From: Betaproteobacteria bacterium
GTDB taxonomy: Bacteria; Pseudomonadota; Gammaproteobacteria; Burkholderiales; Burkholderiaceae_C
Direction of reading: 5' to 3'
Assembly: GCA_005884255.1 (NCBI GenBank)
Contig: VBDL01000107.1
Location: 1-7,140, forward strand
Length of the DNA stretch: 7,140 bases
Below are positions 1-6,235 of this stretch, piece by piece. The translations under genes and the position numbers were made by a program. Under the pieces are notes generated by a model. It was given only the letters and a program-made list of their open reading frames with translations, was not told the DNA's origin and ran no database searches. How positions within the stretch are numbered: position 1 is the first letter of the stretch; each line of letters begins with the position of its first letter.

Positions 1-1061
1 CTGAATTGCTCGTTGAGGCCCGACAGGCGATGCAGCTCGCCGCCGGCCACCGCGGACCATGCGTCCTTCGCGCCGGCCACGCGCTTGCGCGCCTGCGCGA
101 TCTGCGCCGGATCGAAGCGGCCGAGGCGCGTGGCCTCGTAGTCCACCGGTGCGCTGTGCTGCAGGCCGTAGGCCGCGCGCACGGCCCACAGGCGCGGCGC
201 CTGGGCCGCGTCGCGCGGTGCCCGGCATTGAGCGCAGAAGAAGAGCAGGTCCTGCGCCAGACGATCGGAAGGCTGCACATCGCCGCGCTCGACGGCGCGC
301 AGCTGCGCCAACAGGCGCGAGGCGACACGTTTGCCGTAGACATCGGGCGCCAGCAGGTCCGCGGCCTGGGCCTCGAAGAAGGCGGCCGCCAGGCCCCACA
401 ACGTGGCGGTCTGCGCGTCGCGCGCGCCGGCGCCGAGTTCGGCGAACAGCGTGCTCATGCGCTGCGCGGCGTCCCGGCTCGGGCCGCGCATCAGCGTCAG
501 CATCTGCTGCTCGACCTCGCCGCGCGCGTCGGCATCGAAAGCGCGCGCTCGGGCGCTCGCGTTGGCGGGCAGCTCGCGCCAGCGCCAGTCCATCACCCAC
601 AAGTCGGCCGGATGCACGCGATCGGCGCCGGCCAGCTGCTGCACCGCGCGGTACTGCGGGAACAGCGCCAGCGGCGACACCGCCTTGCCGCCCAGCATGC
701 GCTGCAGGTAGTCCAGCAGAGCGAAGGAGGCGTGCTCGATGGCTTCGACGGCCTTGAGGTTCAGCGACGCCGGGCGCCCGATGCAGCGCTGCACCGCCGC
801 TTCCGCCGCGCGCAGCACGCTGGCCGCCGTGGGCAGGCCCACCAGCTCCAGCGCGCCCACGCCCTGGTGCAGCTGGGCGCGCGCGTTGCGCAGCACCGCC
901 GGGTCGACGGCGCTGACATCGGAGCCGCTTGCGGACTCGACCTCCTTGAGGTGGCGGCGGAGCAGCTTGTGCGCTGCCTCCAGCGAACGCCGCAACTCCT
1001 CCTGCACCCACGCCAGGGCGCTCAGGTCATCCATCGTCTCGGTGTGCTGAGATGCGTCCAT
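1..1061 (-). CDS. pilL: PilL/ChpA-type hybrid histidine kinase, N-terminal part (3' end outside window)
   Basis: Seen: an ATG at 1061 opens a frame of 353 codons that stays open to the left edge, in the same direction as pilJ and 36 bases after it. The product starts MDASQHTETMDDLSALAWV and is soluble and largely alpha-helical, rich in Ala, Leu and Arg, with no membrane segment. Residues 63-76 read QLHQGVGALELVGL. This resembles a histidine phosphotransfer (Hpt) motif, H-x-x-K-G, with His65 kept but the usual Lys replaced by Val68. Known: ChpA/PilL proteins are very long kinases with several N-terminal Hpt-like domains, then CheA-type dimerisation, ATPase and CheW-like domains and a receiver; their N-terminus resembles FimL. 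Only the N-terminal helical part is present here, so the kinase core cannot be confirmed. Gene order after pilG-H-I-J is the main reason for the name. The start has only a weak Shine-Dalgarno (TAGG). A second in-frame ATG at residue 10 is possible. Confidence 0.85.
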   Translation of the reverse strand, partial: MDASQHTETMDDLSALAWVQEELRRSLEAAHKLLRRHLKEVESASGSDVSAVDPAVLRNARAQLHQGVGALELVGLPTAASVLRAAEAAVQRCIGRPASLNLKAVEAIEHASFALLDYLQRMLGGKAVSPLALFPQYRAVQQLAGADRVHPADLWVMDWRWRELPANASARARAFDADARGEVEQQMLTLMRGPSRDAAQRMSTLFAELGAGARDAQTATLWGLAAAFFEAQAADLLAPDVYGKRVASRLLAQLRAVERGDVQPSDRLAQDLLFFCAQCRAPRDAAQAPRLWAVRAAYGLQHSAPVDYEATRLGRFDPAQIAQARKRVAGAKDAWSAVAGGELHRLSGLNEQF

Positions 1062-1079
1062 GCGTGCCTAGCTGCTGCG

Positions 1080-1096
1080 GCGCTCTTGTCGAGCGC
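1080..1096 (-). promoter_or_regulatory. Short stem-loop just after the pilJ stop
   Basis: The arms GCGCTC and GAGCGC pair perfectly over 6 bases around a 5-base loop (GACAA in the transcript). The stem begins one base after the pilJ TGA and ends 18 bases before the pilL ATG. No T-run follows, so it is not a standard intrinsic terminator. It may protect the 3' end of the upstream message or modulate initiation at the weakly signalled pilL start; both are inference. Confidence 0.45.
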
Positions 1097-1097
1097 T

Positions 1098-3434
1098 TCA
1101 ATCGATCTTGAATCGGGCCACCGACTGCTTCAGTTCTTCGGCGGTGCGCGACAACTCGCGCACCATCGCGGCGGTGGAGCGCGTGCCCTCGCCGGTCTGC
1201 TCGGTCACCGCGAAGATGTGCTGGATGTTGGCCGCCACCACGTTGGCCGATTGCGCTTCGGACAGCGCCTGGTTCGAGATCTGCGCGATCAGGTCCGACA
1301 GCTGCCGCGTCACGCGGTCGATGTCGTTCAGCGCGGTACCGGCGGCGTCGGACAGGCGGGCGCCGTCGACCACGCCTTGCGTCGATCGCTCCATGGCGGC
1401 CACGGCGTCCTGCGTGTCGGTCTGAATGGTCTTCACCAGCGCCGCGATCTGCCGCGTGGCATCGCCGGAGCGTTCGGCCAGCCGCTGCACTTCCTCGGCC
1501 ACCACCGAGAAGCCGCGACCCGCTTCACCGGCCGATGCGGCCTGGATGGCGGCGTTCAGCGCCAGCACGTTGGTCTGCTCGGTAATGTCGGAAATCAGCT
1601 CGGTGATTTCGCCGATCTCCTGCGACGACTCGCCCAGCCGCTTGATCCGCTTGGAGGTGTCCTGGATCTGGTCGCGCAGCGTGTTCATGCCGCCGATGGT
1701 GTTCTGCACCGCCGCGCGGCCCGACTCGGCCGCAGCCAGCGACTGCTGCGCGACCTCGGCGGTGTGCTGCGCTTGCGCCGACACCTCGTTGATTCGGCCG
1801 GCCATCAAGAGCACCGCCTCGCCGGTCTGGCGAATCTCGTGCAGCTGCTCGGTCGACGCGGCCAGCAGCTCGGTCGACGTGGCTTCCACCTGCTGCGTGG
1901 TGTCGGTCACGCGGGCCACCGTGCCCTGCACCTGCGACACCAGCTGGCGCAGCTCTTCCACCGTGTAGTTCACCGAGTCGGCGATGGCGCCGGTGATGTC
2001 TTCCGTCACCGTGGCCTGCTGCGTCAGGTCGCCTTCGGCCACCGTCTGCAGTTCGTTCATCAATCGCAAAATCGCCGCCTGGTTGGCGTCGTTGACGCGC
2101 TTGGCCTCTTGCTGCTCGCGCTCGGCCTCCACGCGCTGCGCTTCCGCGGCCTGCGCACGCTGCTTCTGGTCACGCGTGTACAGCAGCAGGAAGCCCGCAC
2201 CGCTGGCGGCCAGCGCGGCGGCCGACAGCAGCATCAGCAGCAGCCCCAGCGCACCCGCGCCGCTCTCGCGCGACAGCTGCTCCTGCACGCTCTCCAGGCC
2301 TTTGCGCAGCGGTTCGCTGTCGGCCACGATGGCGGCCTGCGCCTCGCGCGCGGACACCAGACCCTGCAGGTTGCCGAGAATGGCGCTGGCCTGCGTGCGC
2401 GTCTCTTCGTATTGCTTGAGCAGCGTCTGCAGCCGCTCCTTGGTCTGCGCGTCCTTGGTGCCGGGCAGGCGCAGCTCGGGGTTGCCGTTGGTCAGGCCTT
2501 CGGCGATCTCGCGGAAGGAGTTCAAGTCCTTGCCGAGCAGGAACACGGCCTCGGGGCTCACGCCTTCCATCGTCAAGAATTCGTTGGCGCTCTTGCCGAT
2601 GCGCTGCGTCAGCATCACCAGCTGGCCCACGGCGGAGAGTTCAGCGGGCGACGCTTCCTGCTGCAGCTTCAGCGACGACACCGTCTCGGCGGTTTCCAGC
2701 AGGTCGGACGACTGGCGGTTGATCGCGCGCAGCGCCTGGCCCACCTGCGTCAGCGTCTTCTGCTGCGCGAGCACCGCGTTGGCGTTCTTCTCGGCGCGGT
2801 CGACCAGCGGCAGCAGCGGCTGGATCGTCGGCAGCACCGGCGCCGGCGCCACATGCAGGCCGAGCTCGGGCGCGCCTTCCTTCAGGCCGCGCACGTTCTT
2901 CGCGAGCACGTCGGCCGCTTCCTTCACCTCGGGGAAGGCCTGCGGGCTGCCGATCAGCGCCTGCGACACCGACTTCGCGAGGCGCTGCGATTGCATCAGC
3001 GCCTGGCCGCTGGCACCCACCTGCGTGGCGCCGCGGTTGGCCGAGGACACCGTGGTGTAGATCGTCGCCGCCAGGCCGATGGCGCCGAGCGCGCCGAGCA
3101 CCAGCAGCACGCGTTGCTGCTCGGCCACCGGCCGCTTGCCGATCACCGGCAGGCCGGTGGTCAAGGTCGACGGCGGGTTGTCGCCCTGCAGCCGCGTCTC
3201 GCTGAACTCGGCGGCCATTTCCGACGGCGCCGACTCGGAGATGATGGAGGTGTACAGCGTGGCCGCCGTGCCGAGATCGAGCGTGGCCGCGCCGCCGCTG
3301 CCCGGCAGCGGATCGTTGGCCGCATCGCCACCCGGCGTCTGCACCGTTTCCTCATCGAAGACCGACGCATGCTCTGCGTCCAGGTCCTGCTTAGGGCCCC
3401 GCCCCCAAACCTTGACTTTTTCCAGCAAGCTCAT
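1098..3434 (-). CDS. pilJ: PilJ, type IV pilus methyl-accepting chemotaxis protein
   Basis: A 778-residue transmembrane receptor that should feed the pilus chemosensory kinase. Seen: a hydrophilic N-terminal tail of about 108 residues, membrane segment 1 at about 109-130, a helical periplasmic region at about 131-393, membrane segment 2 at about 394-419, a HAMP-like linker at about 450-500 (NELQTVAEGDL at 460-470), and a long coiled-coil signalling domain. The signalling tip is at about 612-655 (ITEQTNVLALNAAIQAASA, then GEAGRGFSVVAEEV), which is diagnostic for MCPs. The periplasmic part holds two copies of a similar motif, QSQRLAKS (148-155) and LTQRIGKS (275-282), matching the duplicated PilJ N-terminal module. 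GAGAGGA at 3439-3445 lies close upstream of the ATG. It follows pilI by 61 bases and precedes pilL by 36. The N-terminal tail is longer than in Pseudomonas PilJ (about 682 residues overall, from memory). The C-terminus (SVARFKID) shows no CheR-tethering pentapeptide. Confidence 0.95.
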   Translation of the reverse strand: MSLLEKVKVWGRGPKQDLDAEHASVFDEETVQTPGGDAANDPLPGSGGAATLDLGTAATLYTSIISESAPSEMAAEFSETRLQGDNPPSTLTTGLPVIGKRPVAEQQRVLLVLGALGAIGLAATIYTTVSSANRGATQVGASGQALMQSQRLAKSVSQALIGSPQAFPEVKEAADVLAKNVRGLKEGAPELGLHVAPAPVLPTIQPLLPLVDRAEKNANAVLAQQKTLTQVGQALRAINRQSSDLLETAETVSSLKLQQEASPAELSAVGQLVMLTQRIGKSANEFLTMEGVSPEAVFLLGKDLNSFREIAEGLTNGNPELRLPGTKDAQTKERLQTLLKQYEETRTQASAILGNLQGLVSAREAQAAIVADSEPLRKGLESVQEQLSRESGAGALGLLLMLLSAAALAASGAGFLLLYTRDQKQRAQAAEAQRVEAEREQQEAKRVNDANQAAILRLMNELQTVAEGDLTQQATVTEDITGAIADSVNYTVEELRQLVSQVQGTVARVTDTTQQVEATSTELLAASTEQLHEIRQTGEAVLLMAGRINEVSAQAQHTAEVAQQSLAAAESGRAAVQNTIGGMNTLRDQIQDTSKRIKRLGESSQEIGEITELISDITEQTNVLALNAAIQAASAGEAGRGFSVVAEEVQRLAERSGDATRQIAALVKTIQTDTQDAVAAMERSTQGVVDGARLSDAAGTALNDIDRVTRQLSDLIAQISNQALSEAQSANVVAANIQHIFAVTEQTGEGTRSTAAMVRELSRTAEELKQSVARFKID

Positions 3435-3495
3435 GACGTCCTCTCGCGGTATCTCGTGTGATGTCGTGTTTCGTCGTTATTCGGGCTTCAGCGCT

Positions 3496-4026
3496 TCAGC
3501 CGACGATGCTGAGGAACTGCGGATCGGCGGCCAGCTCGGCGAGGCGGATTTCCTGCCACGCGCGGCCGTCACCGTCCCGCCAGGTATTGCCGACAAACGG
3601 CGGCCGGGGCCGCCCGTCGGCGGGTGCCGCCTGCAATTGCGGCGCACTGCGCAAGCCGGCCAGGCGATCGACCAGCAAGGCGCAATTCACATTGAGGTTC
3701 GGATTGAGGGCGATCAGCCGCGACTGCTCGCGCGCCGCAGCCGCACTGGCGGCGGCTGGCTTGACGCCGAGGAAGGCCGCGAGGTCGACCACGCCGTGCA
3801 GGCCGCCGCGCAGGTTGGCCACGCCGAGGAACCAGTCCTGCGTGTGCGGCACGCCCAGCAGCGGCACGGCGGCGAAGATCTCGCCGGCCTGCTCCAACGG
3901 GAAGAGGAAGCCGTGGCCGGCACTCTCCACCGCCAGCCAGGACGCGGCGCGCTCCTGCGTGCGGGCGGCCTGCATCCGCTCCGCGAGGCGGCTTTGCAAT
4001 TCACGCAGGGCTTCTCGATTGGCCAT
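3496..4026 (-). CDS. pilI: PilI, CheW-like coupling protein
   Basis: A 176-residue cytoplasmic adaptor expected to link PilJ to the PilL/ChpA kinase. Seen: an N-terminal amphipathic helix (about 1-27), then a CheW-like beta-barrel fold. The family's signature loop is at 68-87, with GVANLRGG followed by LHGVVDLAAFLG; the NLRG and VVDL elements correspond to the conserved CheW surface that contacts receptor and kinase. A second conserved stretch, NCALLVDRLAGL (114-125), matches the later CheW strands. The ATG at 4026 is the only sensible start: the frame is open back to the pilH stop, but the 18 intervening codons include no ATG, GTG or TTG. The ribosome-binding signal is weak (GAGCGA directly before the ATG), so coupling to pilH translation is plausible. 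The length is normal for PilI. CheW homologues are numerous, so the name rests on gene order. Confidence 0.92.
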   Translation of the reverse strand: MANREALRELQSRLAERMQAARTQERAASWLAVESAGHGFLFPLEQAGEIFAAVPLLGVPHTQDWFLGVANLRGGLHGVVDLAAFLGVKPAAASAAAAREQSRLIALNPNLNVNCALLVDRLAGLRSAPQLQAAPADGRPRPPFVGNTWRDGDGRAWQEIRLAELAADPQFLSIVG

Positions 4027-4080
4027 TCGCTCGAAGGTGGAGGTGATGCGCTCGCGCCGGGTTCGCCGATGCGGTCGCTG

Positions 4081-4446
4081 TCAGTCGAAGGCCTTGATCT
4101 TGGCGATCAGCTCGTCGGCATCGACCGGCTTGACGACGTAGTCGCGCGCGCCCTGGCGCATGCCCCAGACCTTGTCGGTCTCCTGGTTCTTGCTCGTGCA
4201 CATGATCACCGGCACATCGGTGAAGCGCGCATCGCGCGTGATCGCGCGCGTGAGCTGGAAGCCGTTCTGGCCGGGCATCACCACGTCCATCAGGATCAGA
4301 TCGGGCTTCTCCTCGCCGAGGCGGCGCATCGCTTCCTCGCCGTTCTCGGCGGTGCGCACCGTGTAGCCGCGCTTGGCCAGCAGCTCGGACAGGTGGTGCA
4401 ACTCGGTCTTCGAGTCGTCCACCAGAAGGATCTTGTGGATGGGCAT
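4081..4446 (-). CDS. pilH: PilH, single-domain response regulator
   Basis: A stand-alone CheY-like receiver of 121 residues with no output domain. Seen: acidic pair Asp10-Asp11 (ILLVDDSKTE), phosphoacceptor Asp54 in LILMDVVMPGQNGF, conserved Thr84 (VIMCTSKN) and Lys106 (YVVKPVD), so all catalytic positions are intact. Known: in the Pil-Chp system PilH receives phosphate from ChpA/PilL; it has been proposed to act on the retraction motor or as a phosphate sink opposing PilG. The ATG at 4446 is set by a strong GAGGAG at 4454-4459, 7 bases upstream. The gene lies 55 bases after pilG, with a GC-rich hairpin between them, and 54 bases before pilI. Receiver-only proteins are hard to name by sequence; the choice of PilH over PilG comes from its position as the second regulator next to pilI. 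Confidence 0.92.
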   Translation of the reverse strand: MPIHKILLVDDSKTELHHLSELLAKRGYTVRTAENGEEAMRRLGEEKPDLILMDVVMPGQNGFQLTRAITRDARFTDVPVIMCTSKNQETDKVWGMRQGARDYVVKPVDADELIAKIKAFD

Positions 4447-4453
4447 GGAACTA

Positions 4454-4459
4454 CTCCTC
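4454..4459 (-). promoter_or_regulatory. Strong ribosome binding site of pilH
   Basis: In transcript sense this reads GAGGAG, 7 bases before the ATG at 4446. It is clearly stronger than the signals before pilI and pilL in the same operon and fixes the pilH start. Confidence 0.8.
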
Positions 4460-4468
4460 GGGTCGGGG

Positions 4469-4499
4469 GTCGGCGGTGCTGCGGCCAGCGCCGGCCGAC
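4469..4499 (-). promoter_or_regulatory. GC-rich hairpin between pilG and pilH
   Basis: Two bases after the pilG TGA the transcript can fold with outer arms GTCGGC and GCCGAC, a one-base C bulge, GG pairing with CC, one C-A mismatch, and inner arms GCTG and CAGC around a GCCG loop. That gives 12 paired bases. No T-run follows; a C-rich stretch and then the pilH ribosome binding site come next. It probably does not terminate efficiently and more likely stabilises the rubA-pilG part of the message or pauses RNA polymerase. The pairing is read by eye; no folding energy was computed. Confidence 0.5.
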
Positions 4500-4501
4500 T
4501 A

Positions 4502-4894
4502 TCAGCTCGTGCGGCGGTGCTGTTCCACCGCCTGCAGCAATTGATCTTTGGTGAAGGGCTTGGTCAGGTAGTCCTCGGAGCCGACCATGCGGCCGCGCGC
4601 CTTGTCGAACAACCCGTCCTTGGACGACAGCATGATCACCGGCACCGCGGCGAAGCGCGGGTTGCGCTTGATGATGGCGCAGGTCTGGTAGCCATCGAGC
4701 CGCGGCATCAGGATGTCGCAGAAGATCAGCTGCGGGTCGTGGTCATTGACCTTGGCCAGCGCGTCGAAGCCGTCTTCCGCGAGCACGACCTCGTAGCCGC
4801 CCTGGCGCAGGAAGATCTCCGCGCTGCGGCGGATCGTATTGCTGTCGTCGATGACCAGCACCTTGGTCGGGGCGCCGGACGCTTCGTTGCTCAC
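4502..4894 (-). CDS. pilG: PilG, single-domain response regulator
   Basis: A CheY-like receiver of 130 residues without an output domain. Seen: Asp16-Asp17 (VLVIDDSNTIRRS), phosphoacceptor Asp60 (LIFCDILMPRLDGY), Ser90 in VIMLSSKDG and Lys112 in DYLTKPF, a complete phosphorylation site. The segment IDDSNTIRRSAEIFL is typical of PilG proteins. Known: PilG is the output regulator that promotes pilus extension and, in Pseudomonas, adenylate cyclase activation through FimL/FimV. The start chosen is GTG at 4894, because GAGGAGA at 4901-4907 lies 6 bases upstream. A TTG at 4909 in the same frame would add five residues but would put this ribosome binding site inside the gene. It follows the rubredoxin by 45 bases and precedes pilH by 55, consistent with one transcript. 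Confidence 0.93.
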   Translation of the reverse strand: MSNEASGAPTKVLVIDDSNTIRRSAEIFLRQGGYEVVLAEDGFDALAKVNDHDPQLIFCDILMPRLDGYQTCAIIKRNPRFAAVPVIMLSSKDGLFDKARGRMVGSEDYLTKPFTKDQLLQAVEQHRRTS

Positions 4895-4900
4895 CGCGGA

Positions 4901-4907
4901 TCTCCTC
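4901..4907 (-). promoter_or_regulatory. Ribosome binding site that decides the pilG start
   Basis: GAGGAGA in transcript sense, 6 bases before the GTG at 4894. It overlaps the region downstream of the alternative TTG at 4909, which itself lacks a good Shine-Dalgarno, so it favours the shorter protein. Confidence 0.75.
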
Positions 4908-4939
4908 AACGACTGTCGTGTCGCTGCAGGGTCAAAGAA

Positions 4940-5113
4940 TCAGATCTGCACCATCTCGAAGTCCTCTTTGCGGGCGCCGCATTCGGGACACGTCCAGTTC
5001 ATCGGCACGTCGGCCCAGGCGGTGCCCGGTGCGATGCCGTGCTCTGGATCCCCCGCAGCCTCGTCATACATCCATCCGCAAATGAGGCACATCCAGGTTC
5101 GCGATTCACTCAC
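4940..5113 (-). CDS. rubA: Rubredoxin
   Basis: A 57-residue iron protein that carries single electrons in the cytoplasm. Seen: starting at GTG 5113 the product reads MSESRTWMCLICGWMYDEAA and ends at the TGA at 4942-4940. The four iron ligands form two Cys-x-x-Cys knuckles, C9-L-I-C12 (followed by Gly-Trp-x-Tyr-Asp) and C42-P-E-C45 (followed by Gly-Ala). The loop between them carries the usual GDPEHGIAPGT and acidic W-x-D-V-P elements. The length is normal for a one-domain rubredoxin. The frame closes at a TGA nine codons upstream of the GTG. An internal ATG at residue 8 would leave too little before the first Cys. No clear Shine-Dalgarno precedes the GTG. It is the first gene of the minus-strand group, 45 bases before pilG, and runs away from the kinase gene. 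Its partner enzyme is unknown from this window. Confidence 0.95.
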   Translation of the reverse strand: MSESRTWMCLICGWMYDEAAGDPEHGIAPGTAWADVPMNWTCPECGARKEDFEMVQI

Positions 5114-5135
5114 GATGTTGTTGTCGTCAGATCAC

Positions 5136-5141
5136 TACAAT
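5136..5141 (+). promoter_or_regulatory. Candidate -10 element for the kinase-hemL transcript
   Basis: TACAAT on the plus strand, about 146 bases before the kinase ATG. No good -35 hexamer is seen 16-18 bases upstream (the region reads GATGTT), so the promoter is weak, activated, or not real. Confidence 0.3.
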
Positions 5142-5149
5142 GAGCGGGG

Positions 5150-5155
5150 ATTGTA
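5150..5155 (-). promoter_or_regulatory. Candidate -10 element for the rubA-pil transcript
   Basis: TACAAT on the minus strand. A start about 7 bases downstream would give a leader of roughly 30 bases before the rubA GTG, a sensible length. No convincing -35 box is seen (GTGTTT or TGTTTT at suitable spacing). Confidence 0.45.
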
Positions 5156-5156
5156 G

Positions 5157-5286
5157 CCACGCACTTCTGGGAAAACACCAGGGTTTGTGGGCACATACGC
5201 AACATACCTCACACTCTCCTGTAACTCTCGGGGTGCTTCGCGCGAGGCTTTCGACCCCTCATTTTCTCCACCCTTTTTACGCCGCC
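5157..5286 (+). other. Leader of the kinase gene, pyrimidine-rich near its end
   Basis: About 130 non-coding bases, visibly less GC-biased than the genes on each side. At 5230-5258 the RNA can form GGGGT with ACCCC, enclosing an inner stem GCTTC with GAGGC (one G-U pair) around a GCGC loop, with a TTTCG bulge. A pyrimidine-rich run with several T tracts follows (5259-5278), up to eight bases before the ATG. There is no Shine-Dalgarno. I looked for the thiamine-pyrophosphate riboswitch core and do not see it. Confidence 0.4.
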
Positions 5287-6235
5287 ATGAGTTCAGACAC
5301 CAGCGTGCCCGAAGTGCCTCCCGCGGGCGAAGCGCAAGAGCCGCCCGCTCCGGCCTGCGTGATGAGCTTCAATGCCAGCGATGCCAGCGGCGCCGGCGGC
5401 CTCGCCGGCGACGTGTCCACGATCGCCGCGATGGGCGCGCACGTGCTGCCGGTGACCACCGCGATCGTGATGCGCGACACGGCCGAGGTATTCGACAGCC
5501 AGGCGCTCGATCCCGACCTCATCGTCGAACAGGCGCGCGGCATTCTCGAAGACGTCACGCTGTCGGCGTGGAAGGTCGGCTTCCTCGGCTCGGCCGAAGG
5601 CGTGAGCGCGGTGGCCGAGATCATCTCGGACTACCCCGACGTCCCGCTGGTGGCCTACCTGCCCTCCTTGAGCTGGATCGACGACGACGAGCTGCAGCCC
5701 TACCTCGACGCTTTCCGCGAGCTGATCCTGCCGGCCGCCGAGGTGCTGATCGGCAACCACAAGACGCTGACCGACTTCCTGCTGCCCGAATGGGACAGCG
5801 AGCGCCCGGCGTCGGCGCGCGAGCTGGCGGTGGCCGCGGCCGAACATGGCACGCGCTTCGTGCTGGTGACCGGCATCGCACTGGCCGCCAAGGGCACCGA
5901 GCAGTACATCGACAACGTGCTCGCGTCGCCGCAGGGCGCGCTGACCGGCGAGAAGTTCGAGCGCTTCGAGGCCGCCTTCGTCGGCGCCGGCGACACGCTG
6001 TCGGCGGCGCTCGCGGCGCTGCTGGCCGCCGGCAGCGACCTGCAGGCCGCCGTCGGCGAGGCGCTGACCTTCCTCGACAACAGCCTCGATGCCGGCTTCC
6101 GCCCGGGCATGGGCAACATCGTGCCCGACCGCTTCTTCTGGGCGCTGCCGCCGGCCGAAGAAGGCGAAGCCGTCGAGGGCGAGGGGGCCGAGCCGCCCGC
6201 GGAGGGCGACGAGCCCAAGGGGGGAGTGCCGCGCC

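Larger units (their letters stand above)
5135..5156. repeat. Perfect inverted repeat in the divergent control region
   Basis: CTACAAT at 5135-5141 and its exact complement ATTGTAG at 5150-5156 are separated by 8 bases (GAGCGGGG). Each arm contains TACAAT, one base away from the bacterial -10 consensus, one copy on each strand pointing outwards. The repeat therefore could be two overlapping, mutually exclusive promoters, an operator for a dimeric regulator, or both. Confidence 0.7.

Noticed and set aside
1848..1879. A short direct repeat (CTCGGTCGACG twice, 21 bases apart) inside pilJ
   Set aside because: The 21-base spacing is exactly seven codons and encodes STELLAA followed by STEQLHE, an ordinary heptad of the receptor coiled coil.
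6..3461. A plus-strand open frame of 1151 codons covering pilL and pilJ
   Set aside because: It lies opposite two well-supported genes. In DNA this GC-rich a complementary frame can stay open because stop codons are rare there. Its product is Arg/His/Gln/Leu-rich with no recognisable domain and no ribosome binding site.
4469..4499. The pilG-pilH hairpin as an intrinsic terminator
   Set aside because: C-rich sequence, not a T-run, follows in the direction of transcription, and pilH with a strong ribosome binding site starts immediately after.
3079..4554. A plus-strand open frame of 491 codons across pilJ, pilI, pilH and into the pilG end
   Set aside because: It crosses several clear minus-strand genes and its composition changes where the opposing genes change frame, which marks it as a shadow.
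4895..4909. TTG at 4909 as the pilG start
   Set aside because: The GTG at 4894 has a strong, well-spaced GAGGAGA. Starting at the TTG would place that site inside the coding sequence.
5140..5286. An N-terminal extension of the kinase starting at ATG 5140
   Set aside because: The start overlaps the candidate -10 element, has no ribosome binding site, and the 49 extra residues have T-rich third positions unlike the rest of the gene and resemble no kinase N-terminus.
5157..5286. A thiamine-pyrophosphate riboswitch before the thiD-like gene
   Set aside because: None of the conserved THI-box blocks (for example CTGAGA and the later ACCTGATCTGG-like block) can be found in this leader.
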